A DNA stretch of 12,490 nucleotides from Lachnospiraceae bacterium (GTDB lineage Bacteria > Bacillota > Clostridia > Lachnospirales > Anaerotignaceae): positions 1 through 12,490 of the forward strand of contig JAQVIB010000035.1 in the NCBI GenBank assembly GCA_028695945.1, in the 5' to 3' direction. Both the position numbers and the translations under genes were made by a program. Shown piece by piece: positions 1 through 5,026 of this stretch. The first letter of the stretch is position 1. Every line of letters begins with the position of its first letter. The notes under the pieces were generated by a model. That model worked only from the letters and a program-made list of their open reading frames with translations, was not told where the DNA came from and did no database searches.

Positions 1-158
1 AATGATTATTCCCCAGTATATGGCAGGTTACCCACACGTTACTCACCCGTCCGCCGCTAAAGTATTAAAAAGCAAGCTTTAAAATACTTCCGCTCGACTT
101 GCATGTGTTAAGCACGCCGCCAGCGTTTATCCTGAGCCAGGATCAAACTCTTATATTA
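1..158 (-). rRNA. rrs: 16S ribosomal RNA, 5' end (partial, runs off the left edge)
   Basis: The minus strand carries the conserved 5' end of bacterial 16S rRNA: GAGTTTGATCCTGGCTCAG, then the AACGCTGGCGGCGTGC block, ACACATGCAAGTCGAGCG and GACGGGTGAGTAACG. Only about the first 158 nt are present and the rest lies off the left edge. The 5' end at 158 is set by aligning GATC at 141-144 with E. coli positions 15-18, so it is good to within a few bases. The V1 hairpin is present (TAAAGCTTGC region, about 62-92). The sequence is of Clostridia type. The apparent plus-strand ORF across this region is antisense to the rRNA and is not a gene. Confidence 0.97.
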
Positions 159-312
159 AAGTTTTTGTCCTTGCCAGTTTGCACTAGCTTGTCGGTCTGC
201 ACCGACATTTGTTTTTTTGTTTCCATTGAATTACTTTTGCGACCGTTGGTCGCAGAAATTAACTATGGGTTTAGTTTAAAACGTTATTCATTTTTCAAAG
301 TTCAACAGTGCG
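159..312 (-). other. rRNA operon leader
   Basis: This is the transcribed leader between the rRNA promoter and mature 16S. Near the start of the transcript it carries a boxA-like stretch, TTGAACTTTGAAAAATG (about 291-306), resembling the Bacillus/Clostridia antitermination boxA TGCTCTTTGAAAA. Two perfect GC-rich hairpins follow: GCGACC-GTT-GGTCGC at 239-253 and GTCGGT-CTGC-ACCGAC at 191-206. The first may be a boxB/boxC-like element. The second may belong to the processing region before 16S. These roles are inferred; the repeats themselves are directly visible. Confidence 0.75.
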
Positions 313-318
313 AGATTT

Positions 319-380
319 ATTATAGCAAGTCAGAAGTCATTTGTCAACACTTTTTCAAAAAATATTCCAAAAAATTTTCA
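319..380 (-). promoter_or_regulatory. rRNA operon promoter with UP-like element
   Basis: On the minus strand, TTGACA (342-347) is separated by exactly 17 bp from TATAAT (319-324), a perfect sigma-A consensus with optimal spacing. The expected start of transcription is near 312. The roughly 33 bp upstream of the -35 (348-380) is almost pure A/T with A- and T-tracts, as in UP elements that bind the alpha C-terminal domain. This A/T tract begins right at the sir2 stop codon. Confidence 0.92.
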
Positions 381-1103
381 TCAAATTATTTCTTTAAATA
401 CATCACCTATATTCATGTGTAAGCACAAGTCGGCTCTGCCATCAAAACTTGTTGTGGATTTGTTAATCAAAACAAGTTTTTTCCCTCTATAATAATTTAT
501 AAGTCCTGCTGCTGGATAAACATTCAAGCTTGTCCCTCCAACAATAAGTACATCAGTCCTAGAAATATATTCTACTGCTTTACTCATTACTTCCTCATCA
601 AGACTTTCCTCATATAATACCACATCAGGTCTAACAATGCCAGAACATTTTTCGCATTTTGTTACACCTTTACTATTTTGCACATATTCAAGACCATATT
701 CCGCACCACATTTTATGCAATAATTCCTATAAAGTGTGCCATGAAGCTCCAAAACATTTTTACTTCCAGCTCTTTGATGCAGATCGTCTATGTTTTGTGT
801 TATAACTGCCCTCAGTTTTCCCCGACGTTCCAACTCAGCCAAAGCATAGTGTGCAGCATTAGGTTTTGCATCCGGATACAGTAAATGGTTCTTATAATAT
901 TCAAAAAATATCTCCTGATTTCTAACAAAAAAACTGTGACTAAGTATAGTTTCTGGCCGAACTCCGTATTCACTTATTGTTTTAAATATACCTTCTTCGC
1001 CTCTAAAATCAGGTATACCACTTTCTGTAGATACACCAGCACCACCAAAAAACACAATATTATCACTGTTTTGAATCCATTTTTTCAGCTTTTCTATGCT
1101 CAT
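381..1103 (-). CDS. cobB: NAD-dependent protein deacylase, Sir2 family
   Basis: This is a 240-residue sirtuin, normal length for a bacterial single-domain Sir2. It removes acetyl (acyl) groups from lysines using NAD+, giving nicotinamide and O-acetyl-ADP-ribose in the cytoplasm. Visible motifs are GAGVSTESGIPDFRG (21-35, NAD binding), TQNIDDLHQRAG (102-113), the catalytic His in ELHGT (H121), a zinc ribbon with C129/C132 and C150/C153, and GGTSLNVYPAAG (189-200). The tyrosine/arginine pair typical of desuccinylase sirtuins is not evident after residue 65, so plain deacetylase activity is more likely. The start is ATG at 1103 (MSIEKLKKWI), but it has no close Shine-Dalgarno: the good one lies 43 nt upstream beyond a hairpin, and an in-frame stop rules out a longer protein. 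Only a weak -10-like TTATAA with TG extension (1167-1175) is seen upstream. The stop codon sits 33 bp before the rRNA -35 box, leaving no room for a terminator. The name cobB does not imply a link to the cobalamin genes here. Confidence 0.93.
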   Translation of the reverse strand: MSIEKLKKWIQNSDNIVFFGGAGVSTESGIPDFRGEEGIFKTISEYGVRPETILSHSFFVRNQEIFFEYYKNHLLYPDAKPNAAHYALAELERRGKLRAVITQNIDDLHQRAGSKNVLELHGTLYRNYCIKCGAEYGLEYVQNSKGVTKCEKCSGIVRPDVVLYEESLDEEVMSKAVEYISRTDVLIVGGTSLNVYPAAGLINYYRGKKLVLINKSTTSFDGRADLCLHMNIGDVFKEII

Positions 1104-1107
1104 AAAA

Positions 1108-1143
1108 TCACTTGTATGATGTATTAGTAGTTAAATACATCAT
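1108..1143 (-). CDS. Possible 11-residue leader peptide upstream of sir2
   Basis: The strong ribosome binding site AAAGGAG (1147-1153, minus strand) is followed at once by ATGATG, which opens a short frame MMYLTTNTSYK ending in TGA. The second ATG (1140) has the better spacing, 6 nt. The stop lies 4 nt before the sir2 ATG, so ribosomes finishing this peptide could reinitiate on sir2. The whole ORF lies across the 12-bp inverted repeat at 1114-1145, so its codons may exist only because of the hairpin. The peptide matches no attenuation motif I recognise. Confidence 0.35.
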   Translation of the reverse strand: MMYLTTNTSYK

Positions 1144-1145
1144 AC
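1114..1145 (-). repeat. Perfect 12-bp inverted repeat between sir2 SD and start codon
   Basis: Arm GTATGATGTATT (1114-1125, plus strand) is exactly complementary to AATACATCATAC (1134-1145), with an 8-nt loop. In the sir2 mRNA the stem falls between AAAGGAG (1147-1153) and the ATG at 1103. Folding it out would reduce the SD-to-start distance from 43 nt to 11 nt. It could equally be a protein-binding operator in DNA. The repeat is certain; its role is inferred. Confidence 0.7.
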
Positions 1146-1182
1146 GCTCCTTTCTATTTAACTTTGTTATAATCAGTAGTAA

Positions 1183-1359
1183 CACTGTGGACTTTTTATA
1201 AAATCCTATAGCCTTGACTATTTTACGGAGTGTATTGCCACAGTTTTATCTAAATCATTTATAGTTGGATAAGTCTTTGAACTTTCATTTCACGCAGGTC
1301 TATGATGGTAAAACTGGGTGGATAGCCACAGTGATTATTATACGAAGGAGTTGATTTTT
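1183..1359 (+). ncRNA. Left non-coding end of IS110-like element, possible bridge RNA remnant
   Basis: IS110-family elements carry a non-coding end that encodes a bridge RNA guiding recombination; in the IS110 group this lies upstream of the transposase gene. Here the untranslated stretch before the transposase remnant has paired repeats. CAGTTTTA (1241-1248) pairs with TAAAACTG (1309-1316), and flanking CCAC pairs with GTGG, giving an imperfect stem around a 60-nt interior. An outer pair, CACTGTGG (1183-1190) with CCACAGTG (1326-1333), could close a larger fold. I recognise no specific bridge RNA sequence; the assignment rests on position and pairing only. Confidence 0.3.
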
Positions 1360-1977
1360 ATGATTTACGTTGGCATTGATATTGCCAAGCAAACGCACTA
1401 CGCAGCTATCGTGAACTCAGATGGAGAAGTCCTCGCAGAACTTTTTTTCTTTACTAATGATCATTCTGGGTTTCAAAAGCTGCTAAAACATCTGGATTCA
1501 CTTTCTGTCAAGGATACTTCAATCCATTCAGAAGGTTGAGATGTGTACCCAGCATCTTGCAGAGGTGGGGCATTCCATCCATGAGATTATGGACAAAATG
1601 GATTCCATTATTAAAACAATTCCTGGCATTGGTTCCTTAAATGGCACCATGATTATTGGCGAAATTGGTGATATCACTGGTTTTGAAAAGCCCTGCCAAC
1701 TTCTTGCTTATGCTGGATTAGACCCTTCCGTTTACCAATCTGGTAATTTTACAGCAGCAAGAACGCGAATGTCAAAACGTGGCTCCAAACTACTACGATA
1801 TGCACTAATCAATGCTGCCTGGCAAACCACCTTGGTAAATCAAACCTTTAAGGATTATTATGATTTAAAGATTTCTCAGGGACGTCGCATTACAATGCCT
1901 TAGGTCATGTTGCTCATAAACTAGTTCGTGTCATTCATAAGATGATGACCGATAATATTGCATTTAATTTAGCCTAG
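1360..1977 (+). pseudogene. IS110-family transposase, internally deleted and frameshifted
   Basis: The start is ATG at 1360 with GAAGGAG 9 nt upstream. The first 60 residues (MIYVGIDIAKQTHYAAIV...) are the N-terminal DEDD (RuvC-like) domain of IS110 transposases, including the first acidic residue in GIDIAK. This frame stops at 1537-1539. A second frame from about 1541 carries the C-terminal Transposase_20 domain (IKTIPGIGSLNGTMIIGEIGDI, then AYAGLDPSVYQSG, then MSKRGSKLLRYAL), which holds the serine-containing active-site region. A third frame after about 1889 completes the usual C-terminus (NALGHVAHKLVRVIHKM) to TAG at 1975-1977; one base appears lost near 1886-1892. A full protein is about 400 residues, and the middle roughly 170-200 residues are missing at the 1530-1545 junction. 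The gene is clearly broken and the family assignment is firm. Confidence 0.9.
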
Positions 1978-2000
1978 TCCTACCTATCAACTATATTTAA

Positions 2001-2024
2001 TTTTCAAAGAGCACCTTTTGATGC
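2001..2024 (-). promoter_or_regulatory. boxA-like antitermination sequence with preceding hairpin, no gene attached
   Basis: On the minus strand a small hairpin, GCATC-AAAA-GGTGC (2011-2024), leads directly into TGCTCTTTGAAAA (2001-2013). That sequence matches the boxA of Firmicutes rRNA leaders closely, better than the leader of the rRNA operon in this window. In rRNA leaders a hairpin (boxB) commonly precedes boxA. No rRNA follows: transcription from the promoter at 2114-2122 would run antisense into the IS110 remnant. It may be a leftover rRNA leader or part of the IS right end. Confidence 0.5.
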
Positions 2025-2113
2025 TTTATTTCCTATACACTTTTTTAGTTCAAAACTTTCATCAAAACTTTTGATTTTACTATTGACTATTCATAGTTGG
2101 TCTCCTTCCTTTT

Positions 2114-2122
2114 ATTATACCA
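2114..2122 (-). promoter_or_regulatory. Extended -10 promoter, minus strand, no clear gene
   Basis: Minus-strand TGGTATAAT (2114-2122) is a perfect extended -10. No good -35 is seen at 16-18 bp. Downstream is an SD-like GGAAGGAGA (about 2102-2110) and ATGAATAGTCAATAG, only four codons (MNSQ), so no real protein follows. The unit then reads through direct repeats (TCAAAACTTT on the plus strand at 2050-2059 and 2062-2071) to the boxA-like site. Confidence 0.5.
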
Positions 2123-2164
2123 TAAAAACTTATTTTTGCAGATAGGTTAGTGCAAATACGTAAG

Positions 2165-2170
2165 TATAAT
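2165..2170 (+). promoter_or_regulatory. Putative -10 box for the 57-residue small protein gene
   Basis: TATAAT lies 39 bp before the ATG at 2209. No convincing -35 is present at the right distance, so this rests on the -10 and position alone. It is divergent from the minus-strand -10 at 2114-2119. Confidence 0.4.
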
Positions 2171-2208
2171 TTTTATTTTGAAGTAAATAATGATATTGAG
2201 GTGATTAT

Positions 2209-2382
2209 ATGGAAAAAAAATTTCCAAGTGTCTATAACTTAGTAGATGAGGATGCTACTGCAAGAAAATACTTTAATGCTCTTCCACCACAAATTCGTGC
2301 AGGAATAGAAGGAAAAGCAAAATCTATTTCTTCTTATGATGATTTAAAAAATATTGCAGAAATGTTGATGAAAAAAAGTTAA
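2209..2382 (+). CDS. Small conserved-looking hypothetical protein, 57 residues
   Basis: The ATG at 2209 has GAGGTG (2198-2203) 5 nt upstream, and TAA is at 2380-2382. The product begins MEKKFPSVYNLVDEDATARK and continues with YFNALPPQIRAGIEGKAKSI and a C-terminal helix-like SYDDLKNIAEMLMKKS. The layout is an acidic stretch, then a Y-F-x-x-L-P-P motif, then I-x-x-Y-x-D-L-x-x-I-A. It resembles short Clostridia proteins of unknown function with a YxxLPxxV/I core and an amphipathic tail; I recall this from general knowledge and have not searched. There are no Cys residues, signal peptide or membrane segment. A bidirectional terminator follows 51 bp downstream. Clean SD, coding-like codons and a terminator make it a likely real gene. 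Function unknown. Confidence 0.72.
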   Translation: MEKKFPSVYNLVDEDATARKYFNALPPQIRAGIEGKAKSISSYDDLKNIAEMLMKKS

Positions 2383-2433
2383 ATTGTCAAAAATTATTTT
2401 ACGTAAAATTCATAATTAAATTCCTTCAATTTT

Positions 2434-2486
2434 AAAAACTGCGCCTTTAAGCGGAAAATATTCCTCCTCCAAAAGACGCAGTTTTT
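2434..2486. terminator. Bidirectional intrinsic terminator
   Basis: AAAAACTGCG (2434-2443) pairs with CGCAGTTTTT (2477-2486), and the stem continues through CTTT/AAAAG with one mismatch. A-tract and T-tract flanks make it work on both strands. It lies between two convergent genes, the 57-residue protein (plus) and the beta-CASP gene (minus). The loop contains a smaller GGAA/TTCC pairing. Confidence 0.85.
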
Positions 2487-2495
2487 AACACAATA

Positions 2496-4100
2496 TTAAC
2501 TAAACTTATCACATAACCTATTAATGGCAATTACCAGCTTTTCAATTTCTGCATTTGTTTTGCCTTTGTTATCATTAACTAGTCTATCAAGTCTGGATAC
2601 TGCATTTTCAAGATTTACATATACATCTGAATTTCTTCGAGCTGCCTGACTTCTATCTTTATGTTCAATTGGTACCTTTGTACCATCTTTAATTACAGTA
2701 TTTGTAGATAAATCATATATCGCACCGCTAAAAGGACAATACACATCGTATCTATATTCATTTCTTAAGCACTCGCTAAATTCCTCACTAACCAAATCAT
2801 CTCCATGTACAACAAACACCTTTTCCGGTTTACTTTTAAAACTATTAATCCACTTCAAAAGTCCCTTTTTGTCTGCGTGCCCACTAATACCGTCCAACTT
2901 TTCAATATTTGCTCTAACATTAATGATTTCATTAAATAGCTTAACCTGTTTTCCACCATCAACCAATATTCTGCCAAGACTGCCAACTGCTTGGTATCCA
3001 ACAAAAAGTATAGTGCTTTCAGGACGCCAAAGATTATGCTTTAAATGATGGCGTATTCGCCCTGCATCACACATACCCGATGCAGAAAGAATGACCTTTG
3101 GGTCTTTGTCAAAATTTATTGCCTGTGATTCTTCTGCTGAAACCGCTACTCTAAGCCCTCTAAAACTAATAGGGTCTATACCTTTTCGCACTAGCTCCAT
3201 TGCCTCTTCATCAAAACAATTGTCTATGTTTTCATTAAATACATTGATTGCCTCAACAGCAAGAGGACTATCAACATACACCTTAAAATCATTATGGCCC
3301 TTAATAAGACCCTCTTCTTTAATTTTACGTATAAAATACAGCATCTCCTGTGTTCTTCCAACCGCAAATGCTGGTATAACAACATTTCCACCTTTGTCAA
3401 AAGTGGTTTGAATAATTCTAGATAATTCACCTACGTAGTCAGGCATGTCACCATGGAAACGGTTTCCATATGTGGATTCCATTATAACAAAATCTCCATC
3501 TTCAACATACTGCGGGTCGTCGATAATAGGTTGATTAATGTTCCCTATATCTCCAGAATATACTATCTTTTTTGTTGTGCCGTTTTCTGTAAGCCATAAC
3601 TCTATACTTGCAGAACCAAGAAGGTGCCCAACATCTACAAAACGCACTTTTATCTCATCGCACACATTAATTATCTCATCGTACACACATTCATGAAAAT
3701 GTTCTAGTACATCTTCAGCATCATCCATCGAGTAAAGAGGTTCGTATAATTCATGCCCAGACCTTTTTGCCTTACGGTTACGCCATTGTGCCTCAAATTC
3801 CTGAATGTGTGCACTATCTCGCAGCATTATCTTACAAAGGTCGTATGTTGCCTCTGTTGTATAAATTTCACCTTTAAAACCGTTTTTGTATAAAAGAGGA
3901 ATAAGCCCTGAATGGTCAATGTGAGCATGTGAAAGAAAAACATAGTCAATATCCGCCTCATTTATTGAGAGCTTTTGATTTTCGTATGTATCCCTACCCT
4001 GCTCCATACCATAATCAAGTAAAATATTTTTTTCGCCTACCTGGATATGGTGGCAACTTCCTGTAACCTCGTGGTCAGCACCAAGAAACATTATTTTCAT
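2496..4100 (-). CDS. MBL-fold / beta-CASP RNA-processing nuclease-like protein
   Basis: This is a 534-residue cytoplasmic protein of the metallo-beta-lactamase, beta-CASP and RMMBL type, the same architecture as CPSF73-like and other bacterial beta-CASP nucleases, here without KH domains. Seen from the chosen start: GADHEVTGSCHHI (7-19), zinc motif HAHIDH (58-63), VGHLLGSAS with H159, SGDIG with D184, PAFAVGRTQE (243-252), ASGMCDAGRIRHHL (340-353), SGHAD with H409, and VHGD with H432. All expected metal ligands are present, so it should be active, probably on RNA; the substrate is unknown. The C-terminal 50 residues are charged and helical-looking. The start is ATG at 4100 with AGGAGG (4109-4114) 8 nt upstream. 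A longer reading from GTG at 4109 is rejected because that codon overlaps the SD. It is divergent from the next gene, with a palindrome over its promoter. Confidence 0.92.
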   Translation of the reverse strand: MKIMFLGADHEVTGSCHHIQVGEKNILLDYGMEQGRDTYENQKLSINEADIDYVFLSHAHIDHSGLIPLLYKNGFKGEIYTTEATYDLCKIMLRDSAHIQEFEAQWRNRKAKRSGHELYEPLYSMDDAEDVLEHFHECVYDEIINVCDEIKVRFVDVGHLLGSASIELWLTENGTTKKIVYSGDIGNINQPIIDDPQYVEDGDFVIMESTYGNRFHGDMPDYVGELSRIIQTTFDKGGNVVIPAFAVGRTQEMLYFIRKIKEEGLIKGHNDFKVYVDSPLAVEAINVFNENIDNCFDEEAMELVRKGIDPISFRGLRVAVSAEESQAINFDKDPKVILSASGMCDAGRIRHHLKHNLWRPESTILFVGYQAVGSLGRILVDGGKQVKLFNEIINVRANIEKLDGISGHADKKGLLKWINSFKSKPEKVFVVHGDDLVSEEFSECLRNEYRYDVYCPFSGAIYDLSTNTVIKDGTKVPIEHKDRSQAARRNSDVYVNLENAVSRLDRLVNDNKGKTNAEIEKLVIAINRLCDKFS

Positions 4101-4115
4101 TTGCAGCACCTCCTG

Positions 4116-4148
4116 TTTTGTATATATTATACCATTTTATATACAAAA
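4116..4148. repeat. Perfect 11-bp inverted repeat over the beta-CASP gene promoter
   Basis: TTTTGTATATA (4116-4126) and TATATACAAAA (4138-4148) are exact reverse complements separated by 11 bp, so the half-site centres are 22 bp (two helical turns) apart. The pair covers the spacer, the -10 box and the start point. That placement suits a repressor operator. A low-complexity AT-rich coincidence is possible, but both arms are 11/11. Confidence 0.6.
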
Positions 4149-4154
4149 TAACAA
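4126..4154 (-). promoter_or_regulatory. Promoter of the beta-CASP gene
   Basis: Minus-strand TTGTTA (4149-4154), a 17-bp spacer and TATAAT (4126-4131) with a TGG extension form a good sigma-A promoter. The expected transcription start is near 4119, giving a very short leader before the SD at 4109-4114. Confidence 0.75.
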
Positions 4155-4209
4155 TATTTTAGTAATTTTACACAAAATTGAAGTTTATATGATCTATTAT
4201 TAAAACCCG

Positions 4210-4218
4210 TGCTATAAT
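4210..4218 (+). promoter_or_regulatory. Extended -10 promoter of the UlaG-like hydrolase gene
   Basis: TGCTATAAT (4210-4218) is a perfect extended -10 box located 32 bp before the ATG at 4251. No clear -35 lies at 16-18 bp, which is tolerated with an extended -10. Confidence 0.65.
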
Positions 4219-4250
4219 ATCACTAATTCCAACAATATAAGGAGGTTAAA

Positions 4251-4946
4251 ATGAATATCTCATATATCCATCACAGTTGTTTTTCAGTAGAGCTTGAAAA
4301 ATCCATTCTTCTTTTCGATTATTTCCAAGGAAGTTTGCCTAACTTCAATCCCCAAAAAGATATTTACGTTTTTTCAAGCCATAACCATAATGACCACTTT
4401 AGCTTATCTATATTTTCCCTTATGGATAAGTACCCAAATGTTCATTACATTTTTTCCAATGATATAAAAAAAAGATATAATGAAAAGTTTTTCCTTAATC
4501 ATGGTGTCAATAAATCCAGCTACAGCAAAATAACCTTTATCCCTGCTAATACTTGTACAAGAATAAATGAATTGCAAATTGAAACCCTTACATCAACTGA
4601 CGAAGGTGTTGCATTTATTGTATCCATTGATGGTAAAACTATTTATCACGCTGGCGATTTGCATCTTTGGCTTTGGTCTGGAGAAGATGACGCCTTTAAC
4701 AAAAATATAGACTATATGTTTAAACTGGAAATGGCTAAAATTAAGAATCGACACTTTGACGTTGCATTTCTAGTATTAGATCCTCGTCAGGGTGATGACT
4801 TTCATCTGGGATTCGATTATTTTATGCGTAACACAAATACCGACCTAGCCTTTCCTATGCACTTCTGGAGTGATAATTCTGTAATTGCAAGGCTAAAGTC
4901 TATGAAATGTTCCATTCCATACAGAAGTAAAATTGCTGATATTTAG
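4251..4946 (+). CDS. MBL-fold metal-dependent hydrolase (UlaG/COG2220-like)
   Basis: A 231-residue single-domain metallo-beta-lactamase-fold protein with no signal peptide, so cytoplasmic. Motifs: N-terminal IHHSCFSVE (6-14), as in UlaG-like lactonases; HNHNDH metal motif (44-49); YHAGDLHLW with H133 and D136; and a final histidine in FPMHFW (H204). The order and spacing fit the family, and all metal-binding positions appear intact. Substrate unknown; relatives include L-ascorbate-6-phosphate lactonase and many uncharacterised hydrolases. The start is ATG at 4251 after AAGGAGG (4239-4245), 5-nt spacing. It is monocistronic: a strong terminator begins 25 bp after the stop. It shares its upstream region with the divergent beta-CASP gene, which may point to shared regulation. 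Confidence 0.85.
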   Translation: MNISYIHHSCFSVELEKSILLFDYFQGSLPNFNPQKDIYVFSSHNHNDHFSLSIFSLMDKYPNVHYIFSNDIKKRYNEKFFLNHGVNKSSYSKITFIPANTCTRINELQIETLTSTDEGVAFIVSIDGKTIYHAGDLHLWLWSGEDDAFNKNIDYMFKLEMAKIKNRHFDVAFLVLDPRQGDDFHLGFDYFMRNTNTDLAFPMHFWSDNSVIARLKSMKCSIPYRSKIADI

Positions 4947-4971
4947 ATTATATTTAGTAATAATTGTATAT

Positions 4972-5009
4972 AAAAAGGGTGAGATTGAAAAAACAATCTC
5001 ACCCTTTTT
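4972..5009. terminator. Strong bidirectional intrinsic terminator
   Basis: A 16-bp perfect stem, AAAAAGGGTGAGATTG (4972-4987) with CAATCTCACCCTTTTT (4994-5009), has a 6-A loop. A- and T-tracts on the two sides make it act on both strands. It ends the UlaG-like gene (plus) and the TRAP operon (minus), which converge here. Confidence 0.95.
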
Positions 5010-5026
5010 ATACTGCAAAATAACCT

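Larger units (their letters stand above)
1257..2100 (+). mobile_element. Degraded IS110-family insertion sequence (ends uncertain)
   Basis: The element is recognised from its transposase remnant at 1360-1977. IS110 elements lack clear terminal inverted repeats, so the ends cannot be read directly. The bounds given follow a near-repeat, ATTTATAGTTGG at 1257-1268 and ATTCATAGTTGG at 2089-2100 (11 of 12 identical), which might be the core flanking the insertion or chance in AT-rich DNA. The left end could instead reach about 1180. With the internal deletion and frameshift the copy cannot make a full transposase. It separates the sir2/rRNA region from the next genes. Confidence 0.5.

Noticed and set aside
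99..422. 107-codon plus-strand open frame
   Set aside because: It lies antisense across the 16S 5' end, leader and rRNA promoter, and has no ribosome binding site.
381..1103. Functional link between the sirtuin (often named cobB) and the cobalamin genes
   Set aside because: The shared name is historical for the sirtuin family; the genes are about 8 kb apart in separate transcription units.
4101..4109. GTG start at 4109 for the beta-CASP gene
   Set aside because: The GTG overlaps the AGGAGG site at 4109-4114; ATG at 4100 has correct 8-nt spacing and the family-like N-terminus.
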